Shown here: piece after piece, positions 8,006 to 16,150 of the stretch
Position numbering within the stretch: position 1 is the stretch's first letter
Layout of the letters: the number at the start of each line of letters is the position of its first letter
Source: Frankia sp. AiPa1
GTDB taxonomy: Bacteria; Actinomycetota; Actinomycetes; Frankiales; Frankiaceae
Length of the DNA stretch: 42,267 nt
Direction: 5' to 3'
NCBI RefSeq assembly: GCF_023243075.1
Contig: NZ_JALKFZ020000193.1
Location: 1 to 42,267 of the forward strand
Translations under genes and position numbers: made by a program
Notes under the pieces: generated by a model
Databases searched by the model: none
What the model saw: only the letters and a program-made list of their open reading frames with translations
Told to the model about the DNA's origin: nothing

Positions 8006-8036
8006 ACCGTAGGACTTCGCCTGCAGGCGAAGTCAA
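8006..8036 (-). promoter_or_regulatory. MerR-type promoter with 19-bp spacer and palindromic operator
   Basis: On the minus strand TTGACT (8036-8031) and TACGGT (8011-8006) are separated by exactly 19 bases. The operator from 8034 to 8013 is a perfect 22-bp palindrome with arms GACTTCGCCTG and CAGGCGAAGTC. Seven bases follow the -10 before ATG 7998. A 19-base spacer is the hallmark of MerR-activated promoters, and the short distance to ATG predicts a leaderless mRNA. Confidence 0.85.
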
Positions 8037-8258
8037 CGCGGCCGGCCGGGCGTTGGCGGGTCATCCCGACTGCGCACGCAGGCCGCGGACACACCGCCAA
8101 ACCGTGAGCGGCTCAGCCAGCCACACCCACAGATAACTACCGAACGTTAAAGATCGTTACAGATCAACGGGAATGGTGCGGAAATCCAGCCGGTGCATCC
8201 AGGCTCAGAGCGGTGCCGAGTCGTGCTGCCGTCGCTGCGTGGAGGTGATAATGGTCAG

Positions 8259-8549
8259 GTGACCGTCGACCTTCGTGACAGCCGGATCGCTGAGGTGTGC
8301 CGCCGTTACCGCGTCGCTGAGCTGTCCGTCTTCGGCTCGGTGGCACGCGGCGAGGACACCGAGTCCTCGGACGTCGACCTGCTGTATGTGCTGGCGCCCG
8401 ACTCGACACTAGGCTTCGAGATCGTCGATCTCCGAGACGAGCTCGAAAAGATCGTCGGCCGTCACGTCGACCTGGTGCCCAAGTCTCGGTTGAAGTGGGT
8501 CATCCGCGATCGGGTGCTAGCGGAGGCCAAGGTTCTCTATGCGGCGTGA
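8259..8549 (+). CDS. mntA: MntA-like nucleotidyltransferase antitoxin
   Basis: This 96-residue minimal nucleotidyltransferase carries the motif ELSVFGSVARGEDTESSDVD with the paired Asp of the active site (DVDLL) and a third Asp in RHVDLVPKS. Characterised MntA antitoxins AMPylate a tyrosine of the HepT toxin to silence it. The frame opens at 8193, but GTG 8259 matches where the homologous domain begins; GGAGG lies at 8241-8245, rather far. A four-codon frame ATG 8251 to TGA 8262 sits between and overlaps the GTG. The partner toxin starts at 8539 inside this gene, an 11-base overlap typical of the pair. Confidence 0.85.
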   Translation: MTVDLRDSRIAEVCRRYRVAELSVFGSVARGEDTESSDVDLLYVLAPDSTLGFEIVDLRDELEKIVGRHVDLVPKSRLKWVIRDRVLAEAKVLYAA

Positions 8550-8912
8550 TGAGCTGTACCTCGTCGCCATGATCGAAGCGGCAGCTGCCGCGACAACGCT
8601 CGTCCGGGACGTCGACGAGACCGGCTTCGGAGCGAGCGACCTGATCCAGAGCGCCGTTCTGCAGAAGCTCCTGGTGATCGGCGAGGCGGCCGGACGAGTG
8701 TCGCCCGAGATCCGCGCGCACGCTGGCCGGACGTGCCATGGCGGTCCGTCACAGGTTTCCGCAACATCGCCGTGCACACATACTTCGATGTCGACTGGTC
8801 CATCGTGTGGCGCATCGCCACCACCGAGCTGCGCGAGCTCCACGAGCAACTGACCGCGCTCCTCAAGGCAGAGTTCCCGCTCGTCGCCAGCCAACTCGAC
8901 CAACCGCACTGA
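8539..8912 (+). pseudogene. hepT: HepT-like toxin (DUF86) with a frameshift
   Basis: The first part (MRRDELYLVAMIEAAAAATT, AVLQKLLVIGEAAGRVSPEI) is a typical HepT N-terminus. Near 8720-8724 the homology jumps frame: the annotated frame becomes Ser/Pro noise, while the alternative frame reads WPDVPWRSVTGFRNIAVHTY then FDVDWSIVWRIATTELRELH, ending at TGA 8910-8912. This holds the RNase motif R-x4-H-x-Y (RNIAVHTY), whose Tyr is the AMPylation target in known systems. One missing base between CGCGCGCAC and TGGCCGGAC explains it. It could be a real inactivating mutation or a sequencing error; all catalytic residues survive in the second frame. Confidence 0.82.
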
Positions 8913-8957
8913 CCACGATCACGGCCGACTGGCGGCCCAGCGGTTGCCCGAAAACGG

Positions 8958-8976
8958 CAGGTGTTCGGAACGCCTG
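8958..8976. promoter_or_regulatory. 19-bp near-perfect palindrome upstream of the efflux gene
   Basis: CAGGTGTTC-G-GAACGCCTG reads the same on both strands apart from one position. It lies 46 bases after the toxin stop and about 115 bases before the MFS start. It could be an operator for the efflux gene or a weak terminator of the toxin-antitoxin unit. No regulator gene sits beside it. Confidence 0.4.
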
Positions 8977-9090
8977 TTCTCCCGGGTAGACGGTGTTCCG
9001 GTCGGCGCGGTCACCGAGCATTGTCCCTGTTCGGGGTCCGTGCCGCCCCGTGCGCTCGAAAGACCGAGCGGGAAGTGAGCGGAGGTCAAC

Positions 9091-10587
9091 TTGCTTGGGG
9101 CTGGGGTGAGCCTGTCGCCGCGCAACCCCAAAATAGCCGTCAGTGTCGTCTTCGTGGCGGCGATGTTCATGTCGATCATGGATGTTACGATCGTGAACGT
9201 CACGTTGCCGACGCTCGGACGGGAGTTCGGCGTCGCCCCATCGAGGCTCAGTGCCGTCTCGATCGGCTATCTGGCGAGTCTGGCGGTGGTGATCCCAGCC
9301 TCGGGCTGGGTCGGTGACCGGTTCGGTGGCAAGCGCACCCTGCTCGTGGCGGTGGCGCTGTTCACGGTCGCCTCGGTGCTCTGCGGAGTCGCGAACAGCT
9401 TCGGCGAACTGGTCGCGTTCCGGATCCTGCAGGGTGTCGGCGGCGGACTGCTCACACCGACGGGCATGGCGATGCTGTTCCGTGTCTTCCCGCCGGCCGA
9501 ACGGGTGCGGGCCTCGGGCATTCTCACGATCCCGACCGCGTTCGCGCCCGCGCTCGGGCCGGTACTCGGCGGCCTGCTGGTCACCGACCTGTCCTGGCGC
9601 TGGGTGTTCTTCGTGAACGTGCCGATCGGCCTGTTCGCGCTGCTGTTCGGGCTGGCGTTCCTGCCCGAGCACGCCGAGCCGGACGTCGGCCGCTTCGATG
9701 TGCGCGGGTTCCTGCTGTCCGGCATCGGGTTCGCGCTGGTCATGATCGGTATCAGCGAGGGCTCGGAACGCGGCTGGGCGTCCCCGCTGATCCTGACCTG
9801 CCTGGCGCTCGGCGCGGTTCTGCTCGCCGTCCTGGTCGTCGACCAACTGCGTTCGCGGGCGCCGCTGCTGCACCTGCGGCTGTTCACCGACCGGCTGTTC
9901 CGCTCCACCAATATGGTGATGTTCCTGGCCACCGCGGCCTTTCTCGGCAGCCTCTACATCATCGCGCTGTTCTACCAGGACGGCCTGGGCCTGTCGGCGC
10001 TGAACTCGGGCCTGTCCACCTTCCCGGAGGCGGTGGGCGTGATGGTCGGCTCCCAGGTCGCCAGCCGGGTGCTCTACCCCGCTCTCGGCCCGCGCCGGGT
10101 CATGATCGGCGGGCTGCTCGGCATCGCGGCCATGACCGCGTCGATGTCGCTGGTCGGCGCCGGCACCAACCTGTGGTGGATGCGGCTGGCGATGTTCGGC
10201 CTGGGGTACTCGATGTCCCACGTCTTCGTGCCGACCCAGGCAGCGGCGTTCGCCCGGATCAGTCCCGCCGAGACAGGTCGGGCCTCCACCCTGTTCAACG
10301 CCCAGCGTCAGTTCGGCGGTGCGGTGGGTGTGGCGGTCCTGTCCACGGCGCTGGCCGCCGTCGGCACCACCCACCTGGTCGGCGGCCACACGGCGCCCGA
10401 TCTCGCCAGCTACCACGTCGCCCTGCTCGTCGCCGCCGGCGTCGCCGTCCTCGGTGCTCTGGCTGCCCTGACCATCCACGATGCCGACGCCGAACACACC
10501 CGCGTCCGCCGCGTCCGCCGCGTCCGGCTCGCGAGCCGCCCGGCGAAGGAACCCGGTCGGCTGGCCTATGGCAGCGACGGCGGCTGA
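9091..10587 (+). CDS. MFS drug efflux transporter, DHA2 (EmrB/QacA) family
   Basis: This 498-residue membrane protein has about 14 hydrophobic helices, the number expected for DHA2 proton-driven exporters. Family motifs include MDVTIVNVTLPTLGREFG in helix 1 (motif D1), GWVGDRFGGKRTL (motif A) and the helix 5 antiporter motif C (GPVLGGLL), plus LSWRWVFFVNVPIG. It ends in a basic cytoplasmic tail (RVRRVRRVRLASR). The TTG start at 9091 is supported by GGAGGTC a few bases upstream; a GTG five codons later is an alternative. It is transcribed alone. The substrate is unknown, with hydrophobic drugs or secondary metabolites likely by family. Confidence 0.92.
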   Translation: MLGAGVSLSPRNPKIAVSVVFVAAMFMSIMDVTIVNVTLPTLGREFGVAPSRLSAVSIGYLASLAVVIPASGWVGDRFGGKRTLLVAVALFTVASVLCGVANSFGELVAFRILQGVGGGLLTPTGMAMLFRVFPPAERVRASGILTIPTAFAPALGPVLGGLLVTDLSWRWVFFVNVPIGLFALLFGLAFLPEHAEPDVGRFDVRGFLLSGIGFALVMIGISEGSERGWASPLILTCLALGAVLLAVLVVDQLRSRAPLLHLRLFTDRLFRSTNMVMFLATAAFLGSLYIIALFYQDGLGLSALNSGLSTFPEAVGVMVGSQVASRVLYPALGPRRVMIGGLLGIAAMTASMSLVGAGTNLWWMRLAMFGLGYSMSHVFVPTQAAAFARISPAETGRASTLFNAQRQFGGAVGVAVLSTALAAVGTTHLVGGHTAPDLASYHVALLVAAGVAVLGALAALTIHDADAEHTRVRRVRRVRLASRPAKEPGRLAYGSDGG

Positions 10588-10611
10588 CTGGCGTACCGGC
10601 TGGGTGGCACA

Positions 10612-10654
10612 CACGCCGGCGCAGCGGCACGCCGGCGCAGCGGCACGCCGACGG
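10612..10654. repeat. 16-bp tandem repeat
   Basis: CACGCCGGCGCAGCGG occurs twice head to tail at 10612-10627 and 10628-10643, followed by a partial third copy. It lies just after the MFS stop in the gap before the DUF456 gene. No function is evident. Confidence 0.7.
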
Positions 10655-10807
10655 AGTGTGGCTTCGTCCGGACCGAGGTGTCCGGACCGGGGAATCGGAC
10701 TGACGGCGGAATCGGATGTTTGTCAGGTCGGCCTGGCCCCATACCGGTATGCCGGGGGCGGCGCGCCGGTACCTTCGTCGAAGGGTGGATGCGAAGGAGG
10801 GTGCGCC

Positions 10808-11293
10808 ATCAGTACCGCGCAGCTTCTGGCCGTCGCCGCCGTGATGGCGGTCGGACTGGTCGGAGTCGTGCTTCCGGTCCTGCCCGGGCTCGTCCTGGTC
10901 TGGGGGGCGGGGCTGTGGTGGGTGATCGCGGACGGCGGCGGGGTGGGCCGTTGGATTGTGCTGGCGCTGATGACGGCACTGTTCGTGATCGGTACGCTGA
11001 CGAAGTACGTCCTTCCCGCGCGGGCCACCTCGGGGCGGGGCGTGCCCTGGCCGAGCCTGGTCATCGGCCTGGTCTGCGCGATCGTCGGCTTCTTCGTCAT
11101 CCCCGTGGTGGGCCTGCTGGTCGGTGGGGTGCTCGGCATCTATGCGGCGGAGCTGGTCCGCCTCGGTGACCCTCGTACCGCCGCCGCCACCACCTGGGCG
11201 GCGATCGTCGCCTTCGGCATCGGCGTCCTGGTGGAGCTGTTCGCCGGACTGGCGATGGCCGCGGTCTGGGCCGTCGGCGAACTCGTTCTGTAG
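10808..11293 (+). CDS. DUF456 membrane protein, possibly starting at ATC
   Basis: The protein (161 residues from 10808) is made almost wholly of hydrophobic helices, with MAVGLVGVVLPVLPGLVLVW and WPSLVIGLVCAIVGFFVIP, matching the two halves of DUF456. Homologs as I recall them begin with a short MSTxQLL-like stretch. Here the equivalent ISTAQLL starts with ATC at 10808, seven bases after a strong GAAGGAGGG at 10793-10801. No standard start codon occurs at that position. The next in-frame starts are GTG 10841 and ATG 10844, inside the first helix and without a ribosome-binding site. Either a rare ATC initiation or a base error at the start is likely. Function of the family is unknown. Confidence 0.72.
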   Translation: MSTAQLLAVAAVMAVGLVGVVLPVLPGLVLVWGAGLWWVIADGGGVGRWIVLALMTALFVIGTLTKYVLPARATSGRGVPWPSLVIGLVCAIVGFFVIPVVGLLVGGVLGIYAAELVRLGDPRTAAATTWAAIVAFGIGVLVELFAGLAMAAVWAVGELVL

Positions 11294-11590
11294 CTCTGCC
11301 CTCCTCGGCAACGCTGCCTCCTTGGCCGCTGCCCCTTCGGCCACGCCGCCCGCTCGGTGACGCCACGCTTCGGCGATTCTGCCTTTTCGATGGCAAAGAC
11401 CCGTGAACGGCGGCGTCCGGGGCGCACGGCGGCGGTTTTTCGGGCTTTTTGGCTCTTATTCCGGACTGCGCCTGGGCGGGGGAATCGCATCTTCTGTTTT
11501 CGTTGTCTACGTGCAGGAACAACGCCGCCGGATGCCCGGGTGCGCCCCGTACGCCGTTCGGAGCGGTGTAGGGGTCGGCATAATGCGGGA
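11294..11590. other. Intergenic region before the deiminase-like gene
   Basis: These about 300 bases contain several short direct repeats of GCCnCnTCGGC type and a T-rich stretch near 11428-11450, but no gene I can support. Open frames here lack family resemblance. Confidence 0.4.
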
Positions 11591-12970
11591 ATGATGGATC
11601 CGCGCCGGGAAATCGGCCAGATGATTGCCGACGCCCCGACGCGGAACGAACGTGCGGCACCGGGGCGTGCGCGCGGCTCTGCCACGGCCCACGCTGTCGC
11701 GGCTGGCCCTTTCGCGGCGGGCACTGTCGCCGACGGCTCGCTCGGGAGTGGGCCGTCGGGGCCGATGGTGTTGATTCAGAGTCCGACGGTCGTCCAGCCG
11801 GTGGAGACGTTCGTGTTCCAGGCGGGCCGCCCCGCCTATGATCCGGTGCGGGCGGCGGCGGAGTCCGCCATGGTGCGGTCCGCGCTCGTCGAGCTCGGCG
11901 CCGAGGCGTGGTCGCCGTCGGAACTGCTCACCATGCTGCCCCGAGGCGTCCTGCTGGAGCTCGCGGCGCGGGCGGTCAGCGCCGACGACGACGCGCGGCT
12001 GCACGCGGCCCGGGAGGCGCTGCGGGACTGGTCGGTGCCCGCGCTCGCGCCCGTGGTGCTGCGCCAGCCGCGGTTGCTGCTCGAAGCGGGCGCCGGCGGT
12101 GGGGTGATCGGCCCCGAGACGTCCGATGAGAGTTACGCGTTGCGACCGCTGACCGGTCTGATGTTCCCGCGCGACCATTACGTCGATCTGGGCGGTGCCG
12201 TCGCCGTCGGGCGGCTGTGGCGGCGCGAACGCGCCCGCGAGACGGTGGTCATGGCCGCGGTGCTGCGCGGGCTGCGGGGACGCTCGGCCGAGGTGCGGGT
12301 CCCCGAGCCGCTGTATCTCGCCGGTGGCGACGTGGTGACCTGCGGCGGCGTGGCCGTGCTCGCCACCGGGGCGCGCACCAGCCCGGCGGCGTGGGGGCTG
12401 CTGCGACCGCACCTGCGGGCGGCGTTCACCCACGTCGTGCGGGTCCGGGACGAGCTGCGCCGTCCCGGCGAGCCGCACCTGGACCACTGGTTGGGCCTTG
12501 GTCCCGGCATCGCCCTGGTGGCCGCCGACCGGCTGGACGCCCCGGCCGTGGTCGAGAGCCCGGCGGGCCGCGCGCATCCTGGTGCCGGCACCGTCCGTGC
12601 GGCCTACGTTCCCGCCGGTCCCCGCGGGCATCTGAACGGCGGGTCCGGCGACCCGGACGGCGAGGGGATCGTCGGGCGGGAGACGACACTGGTGGACGCG
12701 CTGCGCAGCATCGATCTGGCAGTCTGCCCGCTGGCTCCGGAGATGGTCGCCGGTTTTGCCGCCGGAGTCTTCTTCCTGCCCGCCGCGCCGGGCTCTACTG
12801 GCTTCGACGAGCCGGCGGCGCTGGTCTCGACGGCGAGCGCGCCGTGGACGGAGCCGGTGCTCGCCCGGTTCGGCGTGCATACCGTCGCCGTTCCGTTCGA
12901 TGAGCATCACAAGCAGTTCGGCAGCCTGCACCGGGCACTCAACACCGTTCCCCTACCGCCGACGGCGTAG
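11591..12970 (+). CDS. Arginine deiminase-like (guanidino-modifying fold) protein lacking catalytic residues
   Basis: This 459-residue protein has parts of the arginine deiminase pattern: YALRPLTGLMFPRDHYVDLG (normally PLPNLxFTRDP), the ARETVVMAAVLRG helix, LAGGDVVTCGGVAVLATGAR (normally EGGDV), and HLDHWLGLG (HLD). The Arg-Asp pair, the second Asp and the His-x-Asp are kept. The Glu of EGGD is Ala here, and the nucleophilic Cys near the C-terminus is missing: the tail reads FGSLHRALNTVPL where GGxHCMT-like sequence is expected. I infer a non-catalytic relative. Two adjacent ATG codons (11591, 11594) follow a GCGGGA. The first about 65 residues are low-complexity. The gene is solitary and convergent with the FUSC gene. 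Confidence 0.65.
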   Translation: MMDPRREIGQMIADAPTRNERAAPGRARGSATAHAVAAGPFAAGTVADGSLGSGPSGPMVLIQSPTVVQPVETFVFQAGRPAYDPVRAAAESAMVRSALVELGAEAWSPSELLTMLPRGVLLELAARAVSADDDARLHAAREALRDWSVPALAPVVLRQPRLLLEAGAGGGVIGPETSDESYALRPLTGLMFPRDHYVDLGGAVAVGRLWRRERARETVVMAAVLRGLRGRSAEVRVPEPLYLAGGDVVTCGGVAVLATGARTSPAAWGLLRPHLRAAFTHVVRVRDELRRPGEPHLDHWLGLGPGIALVAADRLDAPAVVESPAGRAHPGAGTVRAAYVPAGPRGHLNGGSGDPDGEGIVGRETTLVDALRSIDLAVCPLAPEMVAGFAAGVFFLPAAPGSTGFDEPAALVSTASAPWTEPVLARFGVHTVAVPFDEHHKQFGSLHRALNTVPLPPTA

Positions 12971-12980
12971 GCCCGTTCCC

Positions 12981-14669
12981 CTACCGTGCCCGGGCCGCGG
13001 CGCTGGCCCGACCCATGGCGCGGCGGAACTCGACGATGGTGGTCCGTACTCGCGCGATCTGTTCTCCGTGCGCGCGGGCCGGCGGGGCGCCACGAGCGTC
13101 GAGGGCACGGGTCATCGCGCGCAGCGCCCCTCGAGTGGCGAGCAGCGCCTCGACACCGTCGTAACGATGCGGCCCGGGATGGCCGTGCTCGCGTGAACTG
13201 CCGTGCTCGTGTGAACGGGGGTGTCCGCGCAGCCGGGCCAGCGTCCGCGCGCGGGTTCGGTCCAGGGCGCGATGGGCGCGCAGCGTCGGGGCGATCTCCG
13301 CCAGGCGGTCGAGTGAGCTCTCCACCTGGGCGTGGGCCTCGGTCAGCGCGGCCCGCAGATCAGCGGGATCGGGCCCGCGCCGGGGGCCGGGCGGGCGGGG
13401 GCTGCCTCGCCGGCGACCGGTCTGGGCGACCACCAGATAGTCGGTGAGCGCGGCGAGCACATCCGCGACCCGGCGGCGCAGCACGTCGCCGGTGCGCACC
13501 GGCAGGACGAACCAGGCCGCCGCCAACCCGATCACGGCACCGAGCCCGACGGCGAGCAGACGTTCGCGCAGGATGCCCGTGCCGCTCTGCCCGTAGTAGC
13601 CGTAGAGCAGCGCGAGCACCCCGGTCACGCAGGCCGCCCACCACGCATAGGATGCGGCCCGCAACCAGACACCGACCGTGAGCAGCACGAAGATCGCGAC
13701 GATCGACCATGGGTTGTGCACCGGTAGGTGACCGGCCAGGACACCGGCCGCGGCCGTCCCCAGCGCCGCGCCGACCAGCCGCTGCCCGCTGCGCAGGGCG
13801 ACGTCCCCTCGCCCGCGGTTCCCGCTGTTGACGATGTAGGCGGTCAGGACGAGCCAGGTCCGATGCTCGGGGAAGAGCCGAGCGCCCAGCACGAAGGCCG
13901 TTCCCAGCGCCACCGCGAGCTGCACGGCCATGCGCGTACTGGCCGGCAGCCGACGCCGACCGGGCCGGGAAGCACCCACCATCCTGGCCTGCGCCGGGCC
14001 GGCGGCGGCACCGGCGGCACCGGGGGCGGCCGGTGCCGCCGGTGCGGTATCGGGGGCGGCCGCGGCATCCGAGGCGGCGGTATGACGGGCCTCGAGGAGC
14101 CTGGCCAGCAGGCCCGCGAGGAGGGTCCAGCCGGTGGCGATCAGCGCGATCACGACCAGGGTGAGCCGGGATATCCCATGGGTGTGCGGCGGAACCGGTG
14201 TGATGATCAGGGCCAGGAACGGCAATGTCATCAGGGTGCCGGCCCGGGTGCCTGCCGGGCCGAAGCGGCGCAGCCAGACGGCGCCACTGAGCGCCACGGT
14301 GAACAGCACCTCGCCGAGGGCGCGGTGGCGGATGGAGAGCGTGGCGACCTCGCTGGCGACCAGGGCAACTGTCGGCGGCACGACTACCGCCAGCAGGCGG
14401 CCGTGCCGGGGCTGGCCGCGCCGCCCGACCCGGCCGAGCGTCAGCGCCAGGACGACAGCGAGGACCACCGCCCCACCGGAGACGCTGGAGTCCGCACCGC
14501 CGGTCAGTGCGCGCAGCGCCATCGCCGAACCGAACGTGGCGAGGACGGCGCCCATTGTCGTCGCCACCACGATCCACGACTCGCACCGCCGATACGCCCG
14601 CAAGATAGTCGTCAGTGTTAACTTTCCTGTGGCGGGGGTGGCGGCACTTGTGCTGCTGGTGGCGGCCAT
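12981..14669 (-). CDS. FUSC family transporter (aromatic acid exporter-like)
   Basis: This 562-residue integral membrane protein has two blocks of hydrophobic helices (about residues 30-200 and 255-415). They are separated by an Ala/Pro-rich linker (residues about 205-240), with a long soluble C-terminal tail rich in Arg/His. The second block holds the FUSC-like signature RTWLVLTAYIVNSGNRGRGD followed by RSGQRLVGAALGTAAAGVLA. Family members are proposed to export aromatic acids or fusaric acid. ATG 14669 fits the domain boundary. Divergent from a MarR regulator with only 8 bases between putative starts, it is probably controlled by it. Confidence 0.85.
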   Translation of the reverse strand: MAATSSTSAATPATGKLTLTTILRAYRRCESWIVVATTMGAVLATFGSAMALRALTGGADSSVSGGAVVLAVVLALTLGRVGRRGQPRHGRLLAVVVPPTVALVASEVATLSIRHRALGEVLFTVALSGAVWLRRFGPAGTRAGTLMTLPFLALIITPVPPHTHGISRLTLVVIALIATGWTLLAGLLARLLEARHTAASDAAAAPDTAPAAPAAPGAAGAAAGPAQARMVGASRPGRRRLPASTRMAVQLAVALGTAFVLGARLFPEHRTWLVLTAYIVNSGNRGRGDVALRSGQRLVGAALGTAAAGVLAGHLPVHNPWSIVAIFVLLTVGVWLRAASYAWWAACVTGVLALLYGYYGQSGTGILRERLLAVGLGAVIGLAAAWFVLPVRTGDVLRRRVADVLAALTDYLVVAQTGRRRGSPRPPGPRRGPDPADLRAALTEAHAQVESSLDRLAEIAPTLRAHRALDRTRARTLARLRGHPRSHEHGSSREHGHPGPHRYDGVEALLATRGALRAMTRALDARGAPPARAHGEQIARVRTTIVEFRRAMGRASAAARAR

Positions 14670-14677
14670 GATCCCGC

Positions 14678-15202
14678 ATGATAGTAAGTGGATGCGTGAT
14701 ATTCGAGGAGCCGGGTCCGGCGGATCCGGCAGTGCCGGCACTGCCGGCCCGGCGGGTCCAGAGGGCGCACGAGGCGCCCGGCCGGATGGAGTCGGCGGCG
14801 GCGGTTCGGCGCGCGGTGACGAACCTGGGGCGTCGGCTGCGGGCGGAGCGGCCCGCGGGTGCCCTGAACGGGACGAAGCTGAGCGTGCTCAGCCACCTGT
14901 ACCGGCTTGGCCCGAGCACGGCCGGAGCGATCGCCGCGGCCGAACGTCACCAGCCGCAGTCGCTGTCCCGCACCTTCGCCGAACTCCAGGGCGCCGGGCT
15001 GATCAGTCGTCGGCCGGCCGAACAGGATCGGCGGGCCGTCGTTCTGGCGATCACCGAGGCCGGCCGGGACGCACTCGTCGTGGACATGGCACACCGGGAT
15101 TCCTGGCTTGCCCAAGCCATGGAGGATCTCACCGGCGCGGAGGTCGAACTGGTGCGCATCGCCGCCGAGCTCCTCGACCGGCTGGCCGAACGTCCACGCT
15201 GA
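14678..15202 (+). CDS. MarR family transcriptional regulator
   Basis: The winged helix is seen in LSVLSHLYRLGPSTAGAIAA, ERHQPQSLSRTFAELQGAGL and ISRRPAEQDRRAVVLAITEA, with the wing residues (RxxxxxDRR) typical of MarR. From ATG 14678 it has 174 residues; an internal ATG at 14786 would give a 138-residue protein closer to the family norm, and the first 36 residues look low-complexity. It is divergent from the FUSC transporter, an arrangement in which MarR proteins usually repress both genes until a phenolic or aromatic ligand binds. The intergenic part is very short, so the operator probably overlaps the start codons. Confidence 0.88.
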   Translation: MIVSGCVIFEEPGPADPAVPALPARRVQRAHEAPGRMESAAAVRRAVTNLGRRLRAERPAGALNGTKLSVLSHLYRLGPSTAGAIAAAERHQPQSLSRTFAELQGAGLISRRPAEQDRRAVVLAITEAGRDALVVDMAHRDSWLAQAMEDLTGAEVELVRIAAELLDRLAERPR

Positions 15203-15371
15203 GGGCGCCCGGGGCACCGGCGCCGCCGGCTGGAGCCGGTCGGCTAGCGGGGTTTGCGGCCCTCGACGCCGCGGGTGCGCGGCCGGCGGCCGGCGGGGTG
15301 GGACCCGGGGCCGGTGCGGCCCGCTGGGCGGAACCGGCCGGCCGGACGCGGCCGGCGTCCTGGACGGCGCA

Positions 15372-16145
15372 TCACGCGGTGACCAAGGGCGCCGGCGTGC
15401 CGTCGATGTGGGGGACGGTGATCGTGGTGATCAGCAGGCCTCCTTCGGCGCGCCAGCGGCCGTCGAAACCGGTGAGAACGCCCTGGCCGAGCGCGGGGCC
15501 GTCGACCAGTAGCCGGGCGGTGAACGTCCCTTCGCCTCGCACGGTCGCCGAGGAGGGACGGCTCGCGACCCCGACCGGGCCGTCCAGGTGGTCCGGTGGA
15601 CGCCCGAGTGGTGCCGTGCCCGGGTCGAGGGCGAGCACGGCGTCCTCGAATCCCAGCCAGCGCTGGGCCAGGGGGAACCACGCCTTGTACACGGATTCCT
15701 TGGCGCTGAACAGCAACCGGTCCCAGCGGATGGCCGGCCGGTCTGCGAGGAGATCGGCGAGCCGGGCCGCCTCGTCGGCCACCGTGATCTCCTGGGTGAC
15801 CCCGGCCGGGTTCGGCTCGTTCGGCTCGGCGTCGATGCCCAGGGTGTGCAGATCGCTGGCCCAGGCGACGGCGGCGGCCCGGTAGCCGGCACAGTGGGTG
15901 ATGCTGCCGACGACGCCGTCCGGCCAGCCGGGCGCGCCGCGTGGGCCGGGCAGGATCGGCGCCGGGGGCAGACCGAGCTGGCGCAACGCCTGGTGGGCAC
16001 AGATCCGGGCGGTGGTGAACTCGCGCCGCCGTTTCTCCACGGCCCGTGCGAGCAGCGCCGACTCCTCGGGGAACAGCACCGCGGCGAGATCGTCCTCGAA
16101 CGCCTCGACCGCGATGGCCGCCGCGGGCAGCAGGCTCGCGAGCAC
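15372..16145 (-). CDS. 4'-phosphopantetheinyl transferase, EntD/Sfp type
   Basis: This enzyme moves the phosphopantetheine arm of CoA onto carrier-protein serines of fatty acid, polyketide or peptide synthases. The three motifs are in order: VVGSITHC at about residue 100, TLGIDAEPNEP with the Mg-binding Asp/Glu at about 125, and LLFSAKESVYKAWFPL at about 167-182. GTG 16145 begins five bases after the metallophosphoesterase stop, and the 257-residue length matches actinobacterial EntD-like enzymes. The pair metallophosphoesterase plus transferase recurs in actinobacteria as I recall. It should serve carrier proteins encoded elsewhere in the genome. Confidence 0.92.
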   Translation of the reverse strand: MLASLLPAAAIAVEAFEDDLAAVLFPEESALLARAVEKRRREFTTARICAHQALRQLGLPPAPILPGPRGAPGWPDGVVGSITHCAGYRAAAVAWASDLHTLGIDAEPNEPNPAGVTQEITVADEAARLADLLADRPAIRWDRLLFSAKESVYKAWFPLAQRWLGFEDAVLALDPGTAPLGRPPDHLDGPVGVASRPSSATVRGEGTFTARLLVDGPALGQGVLTGFDGRWRAEGGLLITTITVPHIDGTPAPLVTA

Positions 16146-16150
16146 CGCCG

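Noticed and set aside
8863..10614. 583-codon minus-strand frame opposite the MFS gene
   Set aside because: Antisense of a transporter with 14 clear helices; Gln/Arg/Asp-rich shadow.
13360..14919. 519-codon minus-strand frame overlapping the FUSC gene
   Set aside because: Same strand, wrong frame; the membrane helices are in the other frame.
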